DNA of 64,000 nt from contig CADAOO010000007.1 in NCBI GenBank assembly GCA_902789505.1, forward strand, positions 28,209 to 92,208, in the 5' to 3' direction. Source of the DNA: an uncultured Methanobrevibacter sp. Its GTDB lineage: Archaea; Methanobacteriota; Methanobacteria; Methanobacteriales; Methanobacteriaceae. Position 1 is the stretch's first letter. Each line of letters starts with the position of its first letter. Under the pieces are notes generated by a model. That model made no database searches and was not told the origin of the DNA. It saw nothing but the letters and a program-made list of their open reading frames with translations. Shown in pieces: positions 32,512-41,132 of this stretch. The position numbers and the translations under genes were made by a program.

Positions 32512-33477
32512 TTAATAACTTTTATCCATAATCTGTGAAAATATTTCCCTTTCACGGCTACTGTCCAAGGAAAGTCCGTCCAAAGCAGCTATCTTTCCTT
32601 CGATTGCACGGGCAAAATCACCGTCCAAAGTGAAATGAACCGTCAAAAACTCATCATAACATTTCAATGCATCATCAAAACAGTTCACATCATTGAAAAT
32701 GTCTGCCTTCATAAGCAGATGCCTTTTGGAGATTAAAACGGCATGGCGCAGACTTTCAGCACAGTCAAGACCCAGTTCATGACGGCAATATCCCCGGCCG
32801 AAGTATGCCGAATCGTTTTCATGAACATCTATTGACAAATCAAAGCTCTCAAGCGCCTCATCAAAACGTTTCAGCTTAACGAGAGCATGTGCCTTTTTGT
32901 TCAATAGCTTGAAAAGAATGTTGTTTTTGAATTTTGATGAATCAGACAATGCCCTTTCATAAAATCCCAGAGCCTTTTCAAACTCTCCTCTGGATGCCGC
33001 CTCATCGCCCGCATAGATGTTTCTCTTGATTTTCGGAAATGCATCCCTTTCGGCGGATGATTCAGCCAGAAGCATTCTGTGATAATCCTCATCGTGTGAA
33101 TCTGACCTTTTAAAAAATCTCAGTGCCTTGACGAAGTGTCCCTGTCCGCAGAGGGCATGGGATTTGCCGATTAATGCCCCACAATATCTGGAATCATAAT
33201 ACAGGACATCATCAAAACAGCCAATGGCTCTGGAATACCTTTCAGAATTCAGAAAATCGATTCCCTCATCGAGAATGTTTTTGATTTCGATTTCCTTTAA
33301 AAGATGTTCCTTCAAAAAGAAGGGATTCAAATTTTCAGGGCTGATTCTTTCAAAAAACGGATCATCCAAGGAAATCCATCCTGTGGATGCAGCGCCAAAT
33401 CCAATCCTTACACTGCCGGCGTTTTCAAGAACAGTTAAATCTTCACATATTTGCGAAAGCTCTTCCGGTGTCATCAT
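32512..33477 (-). CDS. TPR-repeat protein
   Basis: 321 aa. At least four TPR helix pairs are visible (YSRAIGCFDDVLYYDSRYCG, KALGFYERALSD, RFDEALESFDLSIDVHENDS, CFDDALKCYDEFL). The N-terminus has a short Gly-rich segment. It probably acts as a scaffold. It lies 42 bp downstream of the UvrD-like helicase gene on the same strand, so the two could share a transcript and act in one pathway. Confidence 0.75.
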   Translation of the reverse strand: MMTPEELSQICEDLTVLENAGSVRIGFGAASTGWISLDDPFFERISPENLNPFFLKEHLLKEIEIKNILDEGIDFLNSERYSRAIGCFDDVLYYDSRYCGALIGKSHALCGQGHFVKALRFFKRSDSHDEDYHRMLLAESSAERDAFPKIKRNIYAGDEAASRGEFEKALGFYERALSDSSKFKNNILFKLLNKKAHALVKLKRFDEALESFDLSIDVHENDSAYFGRGYCRHELGLDCAESLRHAVLISKRHLLMKADIFNDVNCFDDALKCYDEFLTVHFTLDGDFARAIEGKIAALDGLSLDSSREREIFSQIMDKSY

Positions 33478-33519
33478 GATTATTTATAACTTGAATACGA
33501 TAAATAACTTTTCAATGTT

Positions 33520-36500
33520 TCATCTGGAAAACCTGCAGGTCACTTCGCTGAACTCGCAGTTCGGACAGTTGACTTCATGTTTCGGATAGCTGTCGGCTTC
33601 AATGTGGCTCACGACGCTTTTCAGGTAATCCAGGATAATGCTCTCATCCTCATCAAAGGCTATTTCATACTGCTTGTTTTCGTCAAGCACATGCAGAATC
33701 AGGGAATTTATCTCAAAGTCATCATTTTCAAGAAGCGCATATGCATAGTAGTGTAAACTTTCCATGTAGAAATTGTGATAGTTCCTTATATCGTCCCTAG
33801 ACCTTATGAAATGAACAAGATTTACGCTGCCATCATTTTCCCTTGTGATTAAATCAATTATTCCATTGACATCATAGCCACCCATTTCCAGGGTCACCGG
33901 ATAGGCATAGTCAACTATGTCATAGTGCCTGCCGAAGTCAGCCCAGTAGTCTGCTATGGAATCGAAAAGCTCCTTCAGGTTTTTCCTCATGGTCTTTGAT
34001 GCAAATCCGTATGACTTTATGACCTCACCCGTCAGTCCGGTGATGTCATCGCGGCTCCATTCACGGGAAATCTTTGGATTGTGGATTGTGGAGAGAACCA
34101 CACGGAGCTTGGAGTTAATGAACTTGTTGATGTTGTGGGGGTTCTGATATCCCAGATTGTTTTCAAGATTATACCTCAAAGGACAGAACAGGTAATCATC
34201 CAGAACATCCTCAAAATCAATCTGACTGAACAGGCTTGTCTCGCGGTTCATGTGGGAGGTCACCTTCTTGAGCTTGACCGTGTCGTCTGTTTCTATCCTT
34301 TCAATTTTGCCGAAATCATTTTCAAACCTGTTCAAAACATCCGGAAGAGGATGGGCAATCCTTGTCTGGACGGCTGAAAGTATCAGAAGCTCCTCAGCAC
34401 GGGTATTTGCAACATAGACAATCCGCTCCTCCTCACGGTTGAGGGCCTTTATCTCACTGGCCTCGCTGTCCTTGTATTTCAGGAATTCATTTGGTGTCGG
34501 ATATGTCGGACGGTCAAAGTCATCGCTTTTCCTGTCGCGGAAAACTATCGGAAACTTGTTTTCCTTAAGCGATGAGGTTATGACAACAGGATACTCAAGG
34601 CCCTTTGCCTTGTGGACTGTCATTATATGGACCTTCATGGAATTGTCCTCATGCTCGTTGATCGGACAGCTGTAGTACTTGAGCGAACGGTGAAGGTAGT
34701 TGAAAAGGCCTATGACATCATGCTTTCCCATAATGTTTTCATAATCCGAGATTATCCTTGATATAAGCGCAAGGTTAAGGGATGCCTTTCTTGCATCAAA
34801 GTCGCTTCGAGACGACAGCTCATCAAGATATCCTGTAATGTTCATCAGCCGGTAGAACACCTGAAGGGAAGTCGGCTTCTTGTCATAATCTATATCACTG
34901 TCGAACAGCAGCTTTTTCAGCCCATTCAGACGACAGAAAAAGTCCAGGTCATGCTCATCGGTGATTCCGATATCCTGAAGTTCGCTTCTTGAAAGCCTGG
35001 AGATGTCAGTCTTGTTTGTCTTTTTGACAATTTCGCGAATGTCTGCATCCGAATAGTCGCGAACGACATCCATTATGGAGCTTGATGAATTTCCGTTGAG
35101 TGATTCGTATCTTCCGGAGCAGTTTACGACATTCTGATGATATCTGAGCTCAAGCTCCTCAAGAACTGACATTGTCCTGTAGTCAAGGTTGAATATCTTT
35201 GACGCATCGTAATACTTGTCTGTGAATGAGAGAAGGTTGATCCATCCCCCTCCGTCGCCATATCTTGGAATTGATGTTGGGTTGAACGGGATTATATACC
35301 AGAACAGTGCAAGAACTGCCTTCACCTCATCCTGATAAATCAAATCGTCAATTCCCTTGAGATAATAAGGGATTCCTTCACGCTCGAAGACTTCAAGAAT
35401 CTCTCTTTTGTCCCTGTGGCTTCTGAAAAGTACGCATACATCACTGTACTTTTCGATTTTGCCGTTTGCCATGAGGTTCTTGATTATGAATGCAAGGTAT
35501 CGGCATTCCTCAGCATCGTTTCTGTTTTCAAGAAGATAGACAGGCATCTTTGATGAGTTAAATGCCCTGAGCCGCTTTTGGGTTTGCCTTTTTGATTCAA
35601 TGTAGCGTTCGTTGAACTCGACTATATCGGATGATGAGCGGTAGTTGTTGACAAGGGTCTTCACTTCAAAATCATCGCTTTCAGCATACTGCGTGAAGAA
35701 TTTAGGATTGGCTCCCCTGAAGGAGTAGATGCTCTGGTCGGCGTCGCCTACAACCGTGAACGTATCGGCAATGGACTGAAGCCTTTCGAATATCTGCATC
35801 TGGATTGCGTCCGTGTCCTGAAACTCGTCAATGAGAATGTTTCTGTACTCGACCCTCTTGAGGTTCTCCTCCACATCCAGAAGCTCAAGAGCCTTTATGA
35901 GAAGATAGTTCTGGTCGCATACGTGTTCCCTTTCCATCAGCTCCATCCATAATGGGTATGACTTTGCAATCTGGATAAACCTTGCATTGTACAAATCCTC
36001 CTCAAAGCCCATATGTTTTATTTCCTTTTTCGGAGGATATGCCGAATGTTCATCCAAATAGCTGCGAATCCATGATTTGTAATCGTCGCTTACCCCGCAG
36101 TTTCTCTCCACATATTCAACAAGTGCGTCCGTGTCAACCTCAAAAAGTGAGTATTCCTCATATTTCTTGAGGGCATGTGCTGATTCAAAGCTTCTCAGGA
36201 ATGCCTCACCGGTAAATCCCAGCTCCTCCTTATGCTTGTTGAAAAAGAGGTTCCTTTCAGAGTCCCTTTTGAGAAGGTTGTAGGGCACGCTTGCAAAGTC
36301 GCTTAAAACAGACCTGCAGTAGCTGTGGATTGTGCTTATTCTCATCTGGTTGATGACGCTCAAATCAAGCTTGGTGTCCTTTTTGAAGCGTTCCTTAAGC
36401 TCGTCTGCCGCCTTGTTGGTGAATGTGATGACAAGAATGGATGACGGCTCTGCATCCTCAAGCAGGTGAAGGACACGGTTTATGATGACGCTTGTCTTTC

Positions 36501-37212
36501 CGGCGCCCGGTCCTGCATTGATTAAAAGAGGTCTGTTTCCGTCATAGCTGACGGCATCTATCTGATATTCATCCAGCTCGATTTCGGGAGGAATCTCCTT
36601 TACAGTGCAGCAGTCCTGCCTTATCTGCGCTTCGAAGTTGAGCTTTCGCGTAAGGGGATTGCCCTCGCTGTCGACCAGATCAAGGTCCAGAATATGCTCA
36701 TGTATGAACCGGTTGAGGTTGTCAGCGATAAGCTCCAGAGCACCCTTCCTCTCATCCGCTTTAAGCTCATTCACAAATATTATTTCACTTTCAGACTCAA
36801 CACCCAGTGCGTCAGGTGAAATCCCGTCAGCACACATGTTTTTCAAAAGAAGATAAAGCTCATCATTGGATATACTGACGCTGCGGCCAAGATAGCTCAA
36901 ATCAAAGTCATAATATACGTTTAAAAACTCCTCCATGGAGTCATAGTAATCCCCGTAGATTATGTCGAAAATCTGGCGATGGACTGCCCTTGCGTCATTA
37001 AGCGCGAATCTGCGAGAAGAATCGTTGAAAACGTCTATTGTAAAGACAAGCTCCTGTGATGTCTTTTTGCAGAACAAATCCAGAATGACCTTTGCGGCGG
37101 CTATGGCCAGTGTGTAGTCCTCCAGAAGAATGAACTTTTCCATGACAATGCACAGGTCATGCAAATCGCCGTTTTTGGTTTTGAGAAATGAAAATACGCT
37201 GTCGACCCTCAT
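33520..37212 (-). CDS. UvrD/RecB-type helicase with degenerate C-terminal nuclease
   Basis: 1230 aa. Helicase motifs in order: Walker A NAGPGAGKTSVI (about 234), VITFTNKAADELKER, DEFQDTDAIQ (about 459), VGDADQSIYSFRGA, TVHKAKGLEYPVV (about 867) and IVYVANTRAEELL. The C-terminus resembles a RecB/AddB nuclease with an Fe-S cluster (one Cys in FCPLRY, then CPNCEFSEVTC). The motif expected to read like DYKT is VHFIRSRDD, so nuclease activity may be lost. The N-terminal 200 residues are unassigned. Gap to the 281-aa gene is 1 bp, so translation is coupled. Role in DNA repair or defence. Confidence 0.85.
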   Translation of the reverse strand: MRVDSVFSFLKTKNGDLHDLCIVMEKFILLEDYTLAIAAAKVILDLFCKKTSQELVFTIDVFNDSSRRFALNDARAVHRQIFDIIYGDYYDSMEEFLNVYYDFDLSYLGRSVSISNDELYLLLKNMCADGISPDALGVESESEIIFVNELKADERKGALELIADNLNRFIHEHILDLDLVDSEGNPLTRKLNFEAQIRQDCCTVKEIPPEIELDEYQIDAVSYDGNRPLLINAGPGAGKTSVIINRVLHLLEDAEPSSILVITFTNKAADELKERFKKDTKLDLSVINQMRISTIHSYCRSVLSDFASVPYNLLKRDSERNLFFNKHKEELGFTGEAFLRSFESAHALKKYEEYSLFEVDTDALVEYVERNCGVSDDYKSWIRSYLDEHSAYPPKKEIKHMGFEEDLYNARFIQIAKSYPLWMELMEREHVCDQNYLLIKALELLDVEENLKRVEYRNILIDEFQDTDAIQMQIFERLQSIADTFTVVGDADQSIYSFRGANPKFFTQYAESDDFEVKTLVNNYRSSSDIVEFNERYIESKRQTQKRLRAFNSSKMPVYLLENRNDAEECRYLAFIIKNLMANGKIEKYSDVCVLFRSHRDKREILEVFEREGIPYYLKGIDDLIYQDEVKAVLALFWYIIPFNPTSIPRYGDGGGWINLLSFTDKYYDASKIFNLDYRTMSVLEELELRYHQNVVNCSGRYESLNGNSSSSIMDVVRDYSDADIREIVKKTNKTDISRLSRSELQDIGITDEHDLDFFCRLNGLKKLLFDSDIDYDKKPTSLQVFYRLMNITGYLDELSSRSDFDARKASLNLALISRIISDYENIMGKHDVIGLFNYLHRSLKYYSCPINEHEDNSMKVHIMTVHKAKGLEYPVVITSSLKENKFPIVFRDRKSDDFDRPTYPTPNEFLKYKDSEASEIKALNREEERIVYVANTRAEELLILSAVQTRIAHPLPDVLNRFENDFGKIERIETDDTVKLKKVTSHMNRETSLFSQIDFEDVLDDYLFCPLRYNLENNLGYQNPHNINKFINSKLRVVLSTIHNPKISREWSRDDITGLTGEVIKSYGFASKTMRKNLKELFDSIADYWADFGRHYDIVDYAYPVTLEMGGYDVNGIIDLITRENDGSVNLVHFIRSRDDIRNYHNFYMESLHYYAYALLENDDFEINSLILHVLDENKQYEIAFDEDESIILDYLKSVVSHIEADSYPKHEVNCPNCEFSEVTCRFSR

Positions 37213-37213
37213 C

Positions 37214-38059
37214 CTATTGCCTACCGTAATCGTTGCAGATTCTTGTCAGAAATACGCCGTCTATCCTGTCGGCAGAAATTAGGGCGTTGAGAATGCGTGT
37301 CCTGACGTCCTTTTTAATCTTTTCACCATCACCGAGAGTGAGGTTCTTGCTTTCAAGCAGCCTGTTGAATGAATCGCCGTTGCCCAAAACCAGGTCATCC
37401 CATTTCCTGATGGCTTCAGCCTTTTTGGCCTCGCTTCTGCGCATGACCTTGTCAAGAAACGCGCTTCTTATGTTTGAAAAGTCATGGGCATCAAGAATCT
37501 GTGAATACATTTCACTGGAAATCTGATAGATGTCACTGTCATCGATGTTTGGGTATTGCCTCTTTACGCTTTTTACCGTCAGCGAATCATAGCTGTCGCC
37601 GACAAGCATCTTCAGGGTTCTTATGTAGGATTCCTGCTTGACTGCATTTGAAAAATAGTACTTGAGGCTGCGCTTTATTTCAAAGTCCGTTATGTTGTCC
37701 TCAAGAATTCTGGTTTTCACCTTGTCGTATATGATGTCCCTGTCCCTAAGGGAGGTCTCGTATCCGGCAAGAAACCTGATGTAGAAGTCATCTGCCTCAT
37801 CCATCAGCAAAGCCAGGTATTCTATTTTTGCCTGCTTTTCTGTTTCGATGCGCTTGGCTTCAAAATATCTTTCAACCACCTCAACAAGATTTTCATCGCT
37901 TGAAACGATGCCCTCGCTGATATCGCTTCTGATTTTGGACACTATAAGCTCACAGTCATACAGGTCCAGATCATAGGAATACAAAAGATAGCTGAAAAAG
38001 GGAGTGTCGAACTCTCCGATAAGCTCATCCAGTCGGGAAATCATAACTTTGCTAAACAT
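37214..38059 (-). CDS. Unknown partner of the UvrD-like helicase
   Basis: 281 aa, all helical, rich in D, E, K and R, no recognised family. Because its stop almost touches the helicase start, the two proteins probably form a complex or act in sequence. Helices such as FYIRFLAGYETSLRDRDIIY and KKAEAIRKWDDLVLG resemble a structural subunit more than an enzyme. No SD-like signal is strong at its start (ATG 38059). Confidence 0.65.
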   Translation of the reverse strand: MFSKVMISRLDELIGEFDTPFFSYLLYSYDLDLYDCELIVSKIRSDISEGIVSSDENLVEVVERYFEAKRIETEKQAKIEYLALLMDEADDFYIRFLAGYETSLRDRDIIYDKVKTRILEDNITDFEIKRSLKYYFSNAVKQESYIRTLKMLVGDSYDSLTVKSVKRQYPNIDDSDIYQISSEMYSQILDAHDFSNIRSAFLDKVMRRSEAKKAEAIRKWDDLVLGNGDSFNRLLESKNLTLGDGEKIKKDVRTRILNALISADRIDGVFLTRICNDYGRQ

Positions 38060-38111
38060 AACTAATTAATTCTTTTGTAAAAAATAAGATAAATAGGTTT
38101 TGTAAAAACCG

Positions 38112-38207
38112 TCAGTTTTCCTCTTCATCAAGGTATTCATCCTGAATCCTTGCCATCAGCTTCAGGAATTCCTCCGGGTCATCGAAGATATATATTCCAT
38201 TTTCCAT
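38112..38207 (-). CDS. Small acidic protein, 31 aa
   Basis: ATG 38207 after GAGGTGATATT gives MENGIYIFDDPEEFLKLMAR, ending QDEYLDEEEN. The strong ribosome site and lack of spacing to the upstream gene (4 bp) support translation. Possibly a small regulator or subunit in the helicase run. Confidence 0.55.
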   Translation of the reverse strand: MENGIYIFDDPEEFLKLMARIQDEYLDEEEN

Positions 38208-38211
38208 AATA

Positions 38212-38520
38212 TCACCTCACCTGAAATTTAACATCAAGACTTTCACAAAGACTTTCGATTTCAGCCAGTATCAATTCGACATCCCCTCCGGAGTAGCTGT
38301 CGGCAAAATAGTATGATATGGCTATTGTGCCGTCACGCCCAACGATGTCCAGGACGTTGCCGTGAAAGGCCACTTGCGATGCGTTGAACTGTCTGATATT
38401 TGCCCTGATATTTTCAATCACAAGGTCAGTTTCAACCCTGTCTATTACCTTGAAGGCAGTAAGGAGATTTGAATTTCTCCTCACCAGCCTGTCGATTCTT
38501 CCCAAATCAATACAATTCAT
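38212..38520 (-). CDS. Small unknown alpha/beta protein
   Basis: 102 aa from ATG 38520, with AGGAGG upstream. Basic N-terminal helix (IDRLVRRNSNLLTAFKVID), then a beta segment (VAFHGNVLDIVGRDGTIAIS) and an acidic helix. No family recognised. Part of the closely spaced minus-strand run upstream of the helicase. Confidence 0.62.
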   Translation of the reverse strand: MNCIDLGRIDRLVRRNSNLLTAFKVIDRVETDLVIENIRANIRQFNASQVAFHGNVLDIVGRDGTIAISYYFADSYSGGDVELILAEIESLCESLDVKFQVR

Positions 38521-38589
38521 TATTACCTCCTAAATCAATATGTTCCAAAATGCCAGACATACACAAGATATCCGATTTTGAAAAGCGGT

Positions 38590-38940
38590 CTACCCTCTCA
38601 GCCTTCCGGCCAGAAATTCATCAAACACGTACCATATCCTGTTTTCGGAAATTACCATTTCCTCAAGTTCACGGCAGCTGCCGGCGGTGATGATGCAGTC
38701 ACGTTCACAGTAGCACCAGACGTCCCCGAAGAGATGCACCCTAAACATTCCGGTGCGGTTCTGTCTGTAGTTCAACATCAGCTCCACGGTAAGAACCTCT
38801 TCCAGATAACAGAAGAGATTCCTCAGTTCAACGTTTTTGACATGGCTCAAATCAAGAATTCCATAGTCAATTTCAAACAATGTATCTGCGCATAAAAAAT
38901 CAAGTTTCTCGCTTGTATATCTAGCCTGGTAAATCCCCAT
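38590..38940 (-). CDS. Small unknown protein sharing a module with 31125-31496
   Basis: 116 aa. The second half (FRVHLFGDVWCYCERD, then SCRELEEMVISENRIWYVFD) resembles each repeat of the 123-aa protein at 31125. The N-terminal half is a beta-rich segment with IDYGILDLSHVKNVELRNLF. No named family, no catalytic motif. Confidence 0.62.
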   Translation of the reverse strand: MGIYQARYTSEKLDFLCADTLFEIDYGILDLSHVKNVELRNLFCYLEEVLTVELMLNYRQNRTGMFRVHLFGDVWCYCERDCIITAGSCRELEEMVISENRIWYVFDEFLAGRLRG

Positions 38941-38960
38941 TTACACCTCTTGAGATGAAG

Positions 38961-39491
38961 TCATTCATCTGTTCTAATCATTTTCCAAATCTGTTCAATC
39001 ACAAAGCGGTTCAGCGGATTGTCCAATGAGAGATACTCCTCATTGCCCCTGTCGCTTCCGAACTCAGCAAAGTATGGAGTATGTCCGCATCCCCCGTCAA
39101 CGGTCGTGCCAAGCGTGACCTCGCCCCTGCATACCCTGATGCCGAAATCGGCAAATTCGAAAACAAGCAGATTTGAAACATCATCTGTGATGAATGTGCT
39201 TTCGTTTTTGCCGCATTCAAGTGTGAACCTGGCCCCTTCAGGAGTCATTTCACCGGTTACGAGTATCAGACGGATGTAGATTCCGTTTTCAGCTATCTTT
39301 TCATCCAAAAATTCAAAGAAACTGTCGTCCATGCTTTCAAAGGAATACTTTTCATCGGCCCTTCCGGCATAGGTGGGCATGTATCCGTTGGATGTGAGCT
39401 CATCCACATAGAAGTGAAAGTCCTCCCTTCCGCTTACGGCATTTTCAACAGTCTCAGGCACGTTTATGTTAATTTTTCCAGATATCTTCAT
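38961..39491 (-). CDS. Unknown beta-rich protein
   Basis: 176 aa. Opens MKISGKININVPETVENAVS and shows alternating strands (GIYIRLILVTGEMTPEGARF, LLVFEFADFGIRVCRGEV), with a Cys-Gly-His segment TTVDGGCGHTPYFAEF. The short start context has GAGGAAAAAATATG. Perhaps a ligand-binding barrel; no family assigned. Confidence 0.62.
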   Translation of the reverse strand: MKISGKININVPETVENAVSGREDFHFYVDELTSNGYMPTYAGRADEKYSFESMDDSFFEFLDEKIAENGIYIRLILVTGEMTPEGARFTLECGKNESTFITDDVSNLLVFEFADFGIRVCRGEVTLGTTVDGGCGHTPYFAEFGSDRGNEEYLSLDNPLNRFVIEQIWKMIRTDE

Positions 39492-39513
39492 ATTTTTTCC
39501 TCATGGCAATGGT

Positions 39514-39696
39514 TTAAAAGTCTATGCTGTAAACGTTATGGTAGAAATTTCTCAGATACAGAAGCAAGTCCCCAGTCTCCGAGTAGCTCCACAGCATTAC
39601 AGCGACAGCATGTACTGCAATTACGATTGCAAGAATAATCAGGATGAATTCCAGTATGTACAGGAAATATTCCAGTTCATCCAATACAGGTATCAC
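39514..39696 (-). CDS. Small single-span membrane protein
   Basis: 60 aa from GTG 39696, with GGGGGT at SD distance. Residues 10-35 (YFLYILEFILIILAIVIAVH) form one long membrane helix with a short, aromatic C-terminal tail. Function unknown; it is the first gene of the minus-strand run leading to the helicase. Confidence 0.5.
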   Translation of the reverse strand: MIPVLDELEYFLYILEFILIILAIVIAVHAVAVMLWSYSETGDLLLYLRNFYHNVYSIDF

Positions 39697-39726
39697 GATG
39701 TACCCCCATAATATATAAAAGTCAGC

Positions 39727-39802
39727 AGCTGTTTAACCCATAGGAATAGGAGTTAAGAAATGATATTATGTAAAATGCAAAGAGAACCGTGGCTAAACAG
39801 CT
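39727..39802 (+). ncRNA. Hairpin 1 with an enclosed SD and mini-ORF
   Basis: AGCTGTTTA (39727-39735) pairs with TAAACAGCT (39794-39802), extended by CC with GG. In the loop, AGGAGTTAAG precedes ATG 39760 of a 23-codon frame (MILCKMQREPWLNSYLSKLQ, ending 39831) that reads through the right arm. Together with the next hairpin it forms two similar units in tandem, which suggests a structured regulatory or leader-peptide RNA. Confidence 0.4.
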
Positions 39803-39831
39803 ACTTGTCAAAATTACAGATAATAAGATAA

Positions 39832-39895
39832 TGGTTGTTTAATCAGCAAAGGTGAAATATGATTAAATATGAATATGAACCTGATTAAACAACCA
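39832..39895 (+). ncRNA. Hairpin 2 with an enclosed SD and mini-ORF
   Basis: TGGTTGTTTAATCAG (39832-39846) and CTGATTAAACAACCA (39881-39895) form a perfect 15-bp inverted repeat. The loop has AAGGTGAAAT before ATG 39859 and a nine-codon frame MIKYEYEPD whose stop lies in the right arm. A further small stem and a T run follow at 39911-39938. Either strand could be the transcript. Confidence 0.45.
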
Positions 39896-40146
39896 GTAAA
39901 CGTGAATTAGAACACCGCTTCCTCAGCAGTGGTTTTTTTATTGAGTGGCATTATTATCAACTCCTTTTAAATTGATAAATTCGTATAGAGGCTGATTTAC
40001 TTTTTTTGATATAATGGTGTGGTCTGATTATATCAGATTTTTGTTGTGCAGAGTAATTTCTGTGTTTATTCATATATAAACTTTTTGTTTTTAATGTGAT
40101 TTTTCATATTGAAAGCAATAATATTTCAAATTAAAAAAAAAAGTTT

Positions 40147-40542
40147 TCAAACATTGAAAGGAGGAGACTTTTTCAGTGATTCTATTTGCATCAATGCAAG
40201 TTCAGATTCTTTTTTGGCAAAATTAATTTTATCCCTGAAAAAATTAGGATTGGTATCATTCCAATCATAATCAGCAAGATTTCTAAGGTCCCTCAATACT
40301 GCTAATGTTTCACCGACCGCAGACTCAGTACTGTCATCAGATTTGATTAATCTATCACATACTTTAGAGTGAATATCACCATATTTTCTAAAGTCACTTT
40401 CACCCATTGTGAATATTAAATACATCCTGGCGCTGCCAAATACTGAATAATAGTACCTTCCAATAGCCGATTTCATATACTCTTCACCATCAAAACCGGC
40501 CAATGTATTTCCAACATCCAAAAATTTTAAAAAATCAAACAT
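40147..40542 (-). CDS. HEPN-domain protein
   Basis: 131 aa from ATG 40542 (CGGAGATTAAG upstream); a longer start is not supported. Helical fold with SAIGRYYYSVFGSARMYLI in the first half and VLRDLRNLADYDWND in the second, where HEPN proteins usually carry R-x4-6-H; here an Asp takes the His position (RNLADYD), a variant seen in stand-alone HEPN proteins. Its start overlaps the stop of the upstream gene by eight bases, as in toxin-antitoxin pairs. Confidence 0.68.
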   Translation of the reverse strand: MFDFLKFLDVGNTLAGFDGEEYMKSAIGRYYYSVFGSARMYLIFTMGESDFRKYGDIHSKVCDRLIKSDDSTESAVGETLAVLRDLRNLADYDWNDTNPNFFRDKINFAKKESELALMQIESLKKSPPFNV

Positions 40543-40894
40543 ACTTAATCTCCGGAAATACCAGTACATCACGAAAGATCCCCAATTCTTTTCTAAGAGA
40601 TTTTATCTTAAGATTAAATGACCTGATTTCATCTCCGATTCCATTGTTGAATTTTTCCTGAGAAACGTTGATAAAGAGAATTATAAACCTATAATCAATT
40701 TCAGGTTCAAAATTCATACCCAAAGAGAACTCCGCATCATCAAAGGATTCCTCAAGATAAGGCCTGACACCCTGCAGGAACTGAAAGATATTTTCATTCA
40801 TCATAATCTGATTTTTAATCTCATCCGGCGAATCAATGGCATAATACTCGGCCAAATCAGAAAATTTTTCATCAAAATCCAAAAATTCATTCAT
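40535..40894 (-). CDS. Partner of the HEPN gene, unknown family
   Basis: 119 aa from ATG 40894 with AGGAGGTT upstream. Helical N-terminus (FDEKFSDLAEYYAIDSPDEI), a beta hairpin core (EIDYRFIILFINVSQEKF), and a basic helix near the end. Overlap with the HEPN start implies translational coupling. Position suggests antitoxin or nucleotidyltransferase-like partner, but no GSx(10)DxD motif is present. Confidence 0.6.
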   Translation of the reverse strand: MNEFLDFDEKFSDLAEYYAIDSPDEIKNQIMMNENIFQFLQGVRPYLEESFDDAEFSLGMNFEPEIDYRFIILFINVSQEKFNNGIGDEIRSFNLKIKSLRKELGIFRDVLVFPEIKYV

Positions 40895-41132
40895 AATAAC
40901 CTCCTGTTAAGCTGTAGTTTTACTTAACAAAGAATTATATAAACCTAATAGCTTAAATAACTTATTATATAAGTTTATAGAATATTTCAAGTTCAATAAC
41001 ATAATTGAATTTGACAATAATATTTCACAATAACATATATATTAAAACAAGTATAAAAAAGAGACAGTATCAAATGAAAGCAATTTTACAATATGAAAAC
41101 AAATAAAAAAAAAAAAAATAATTTGAGGGAGT

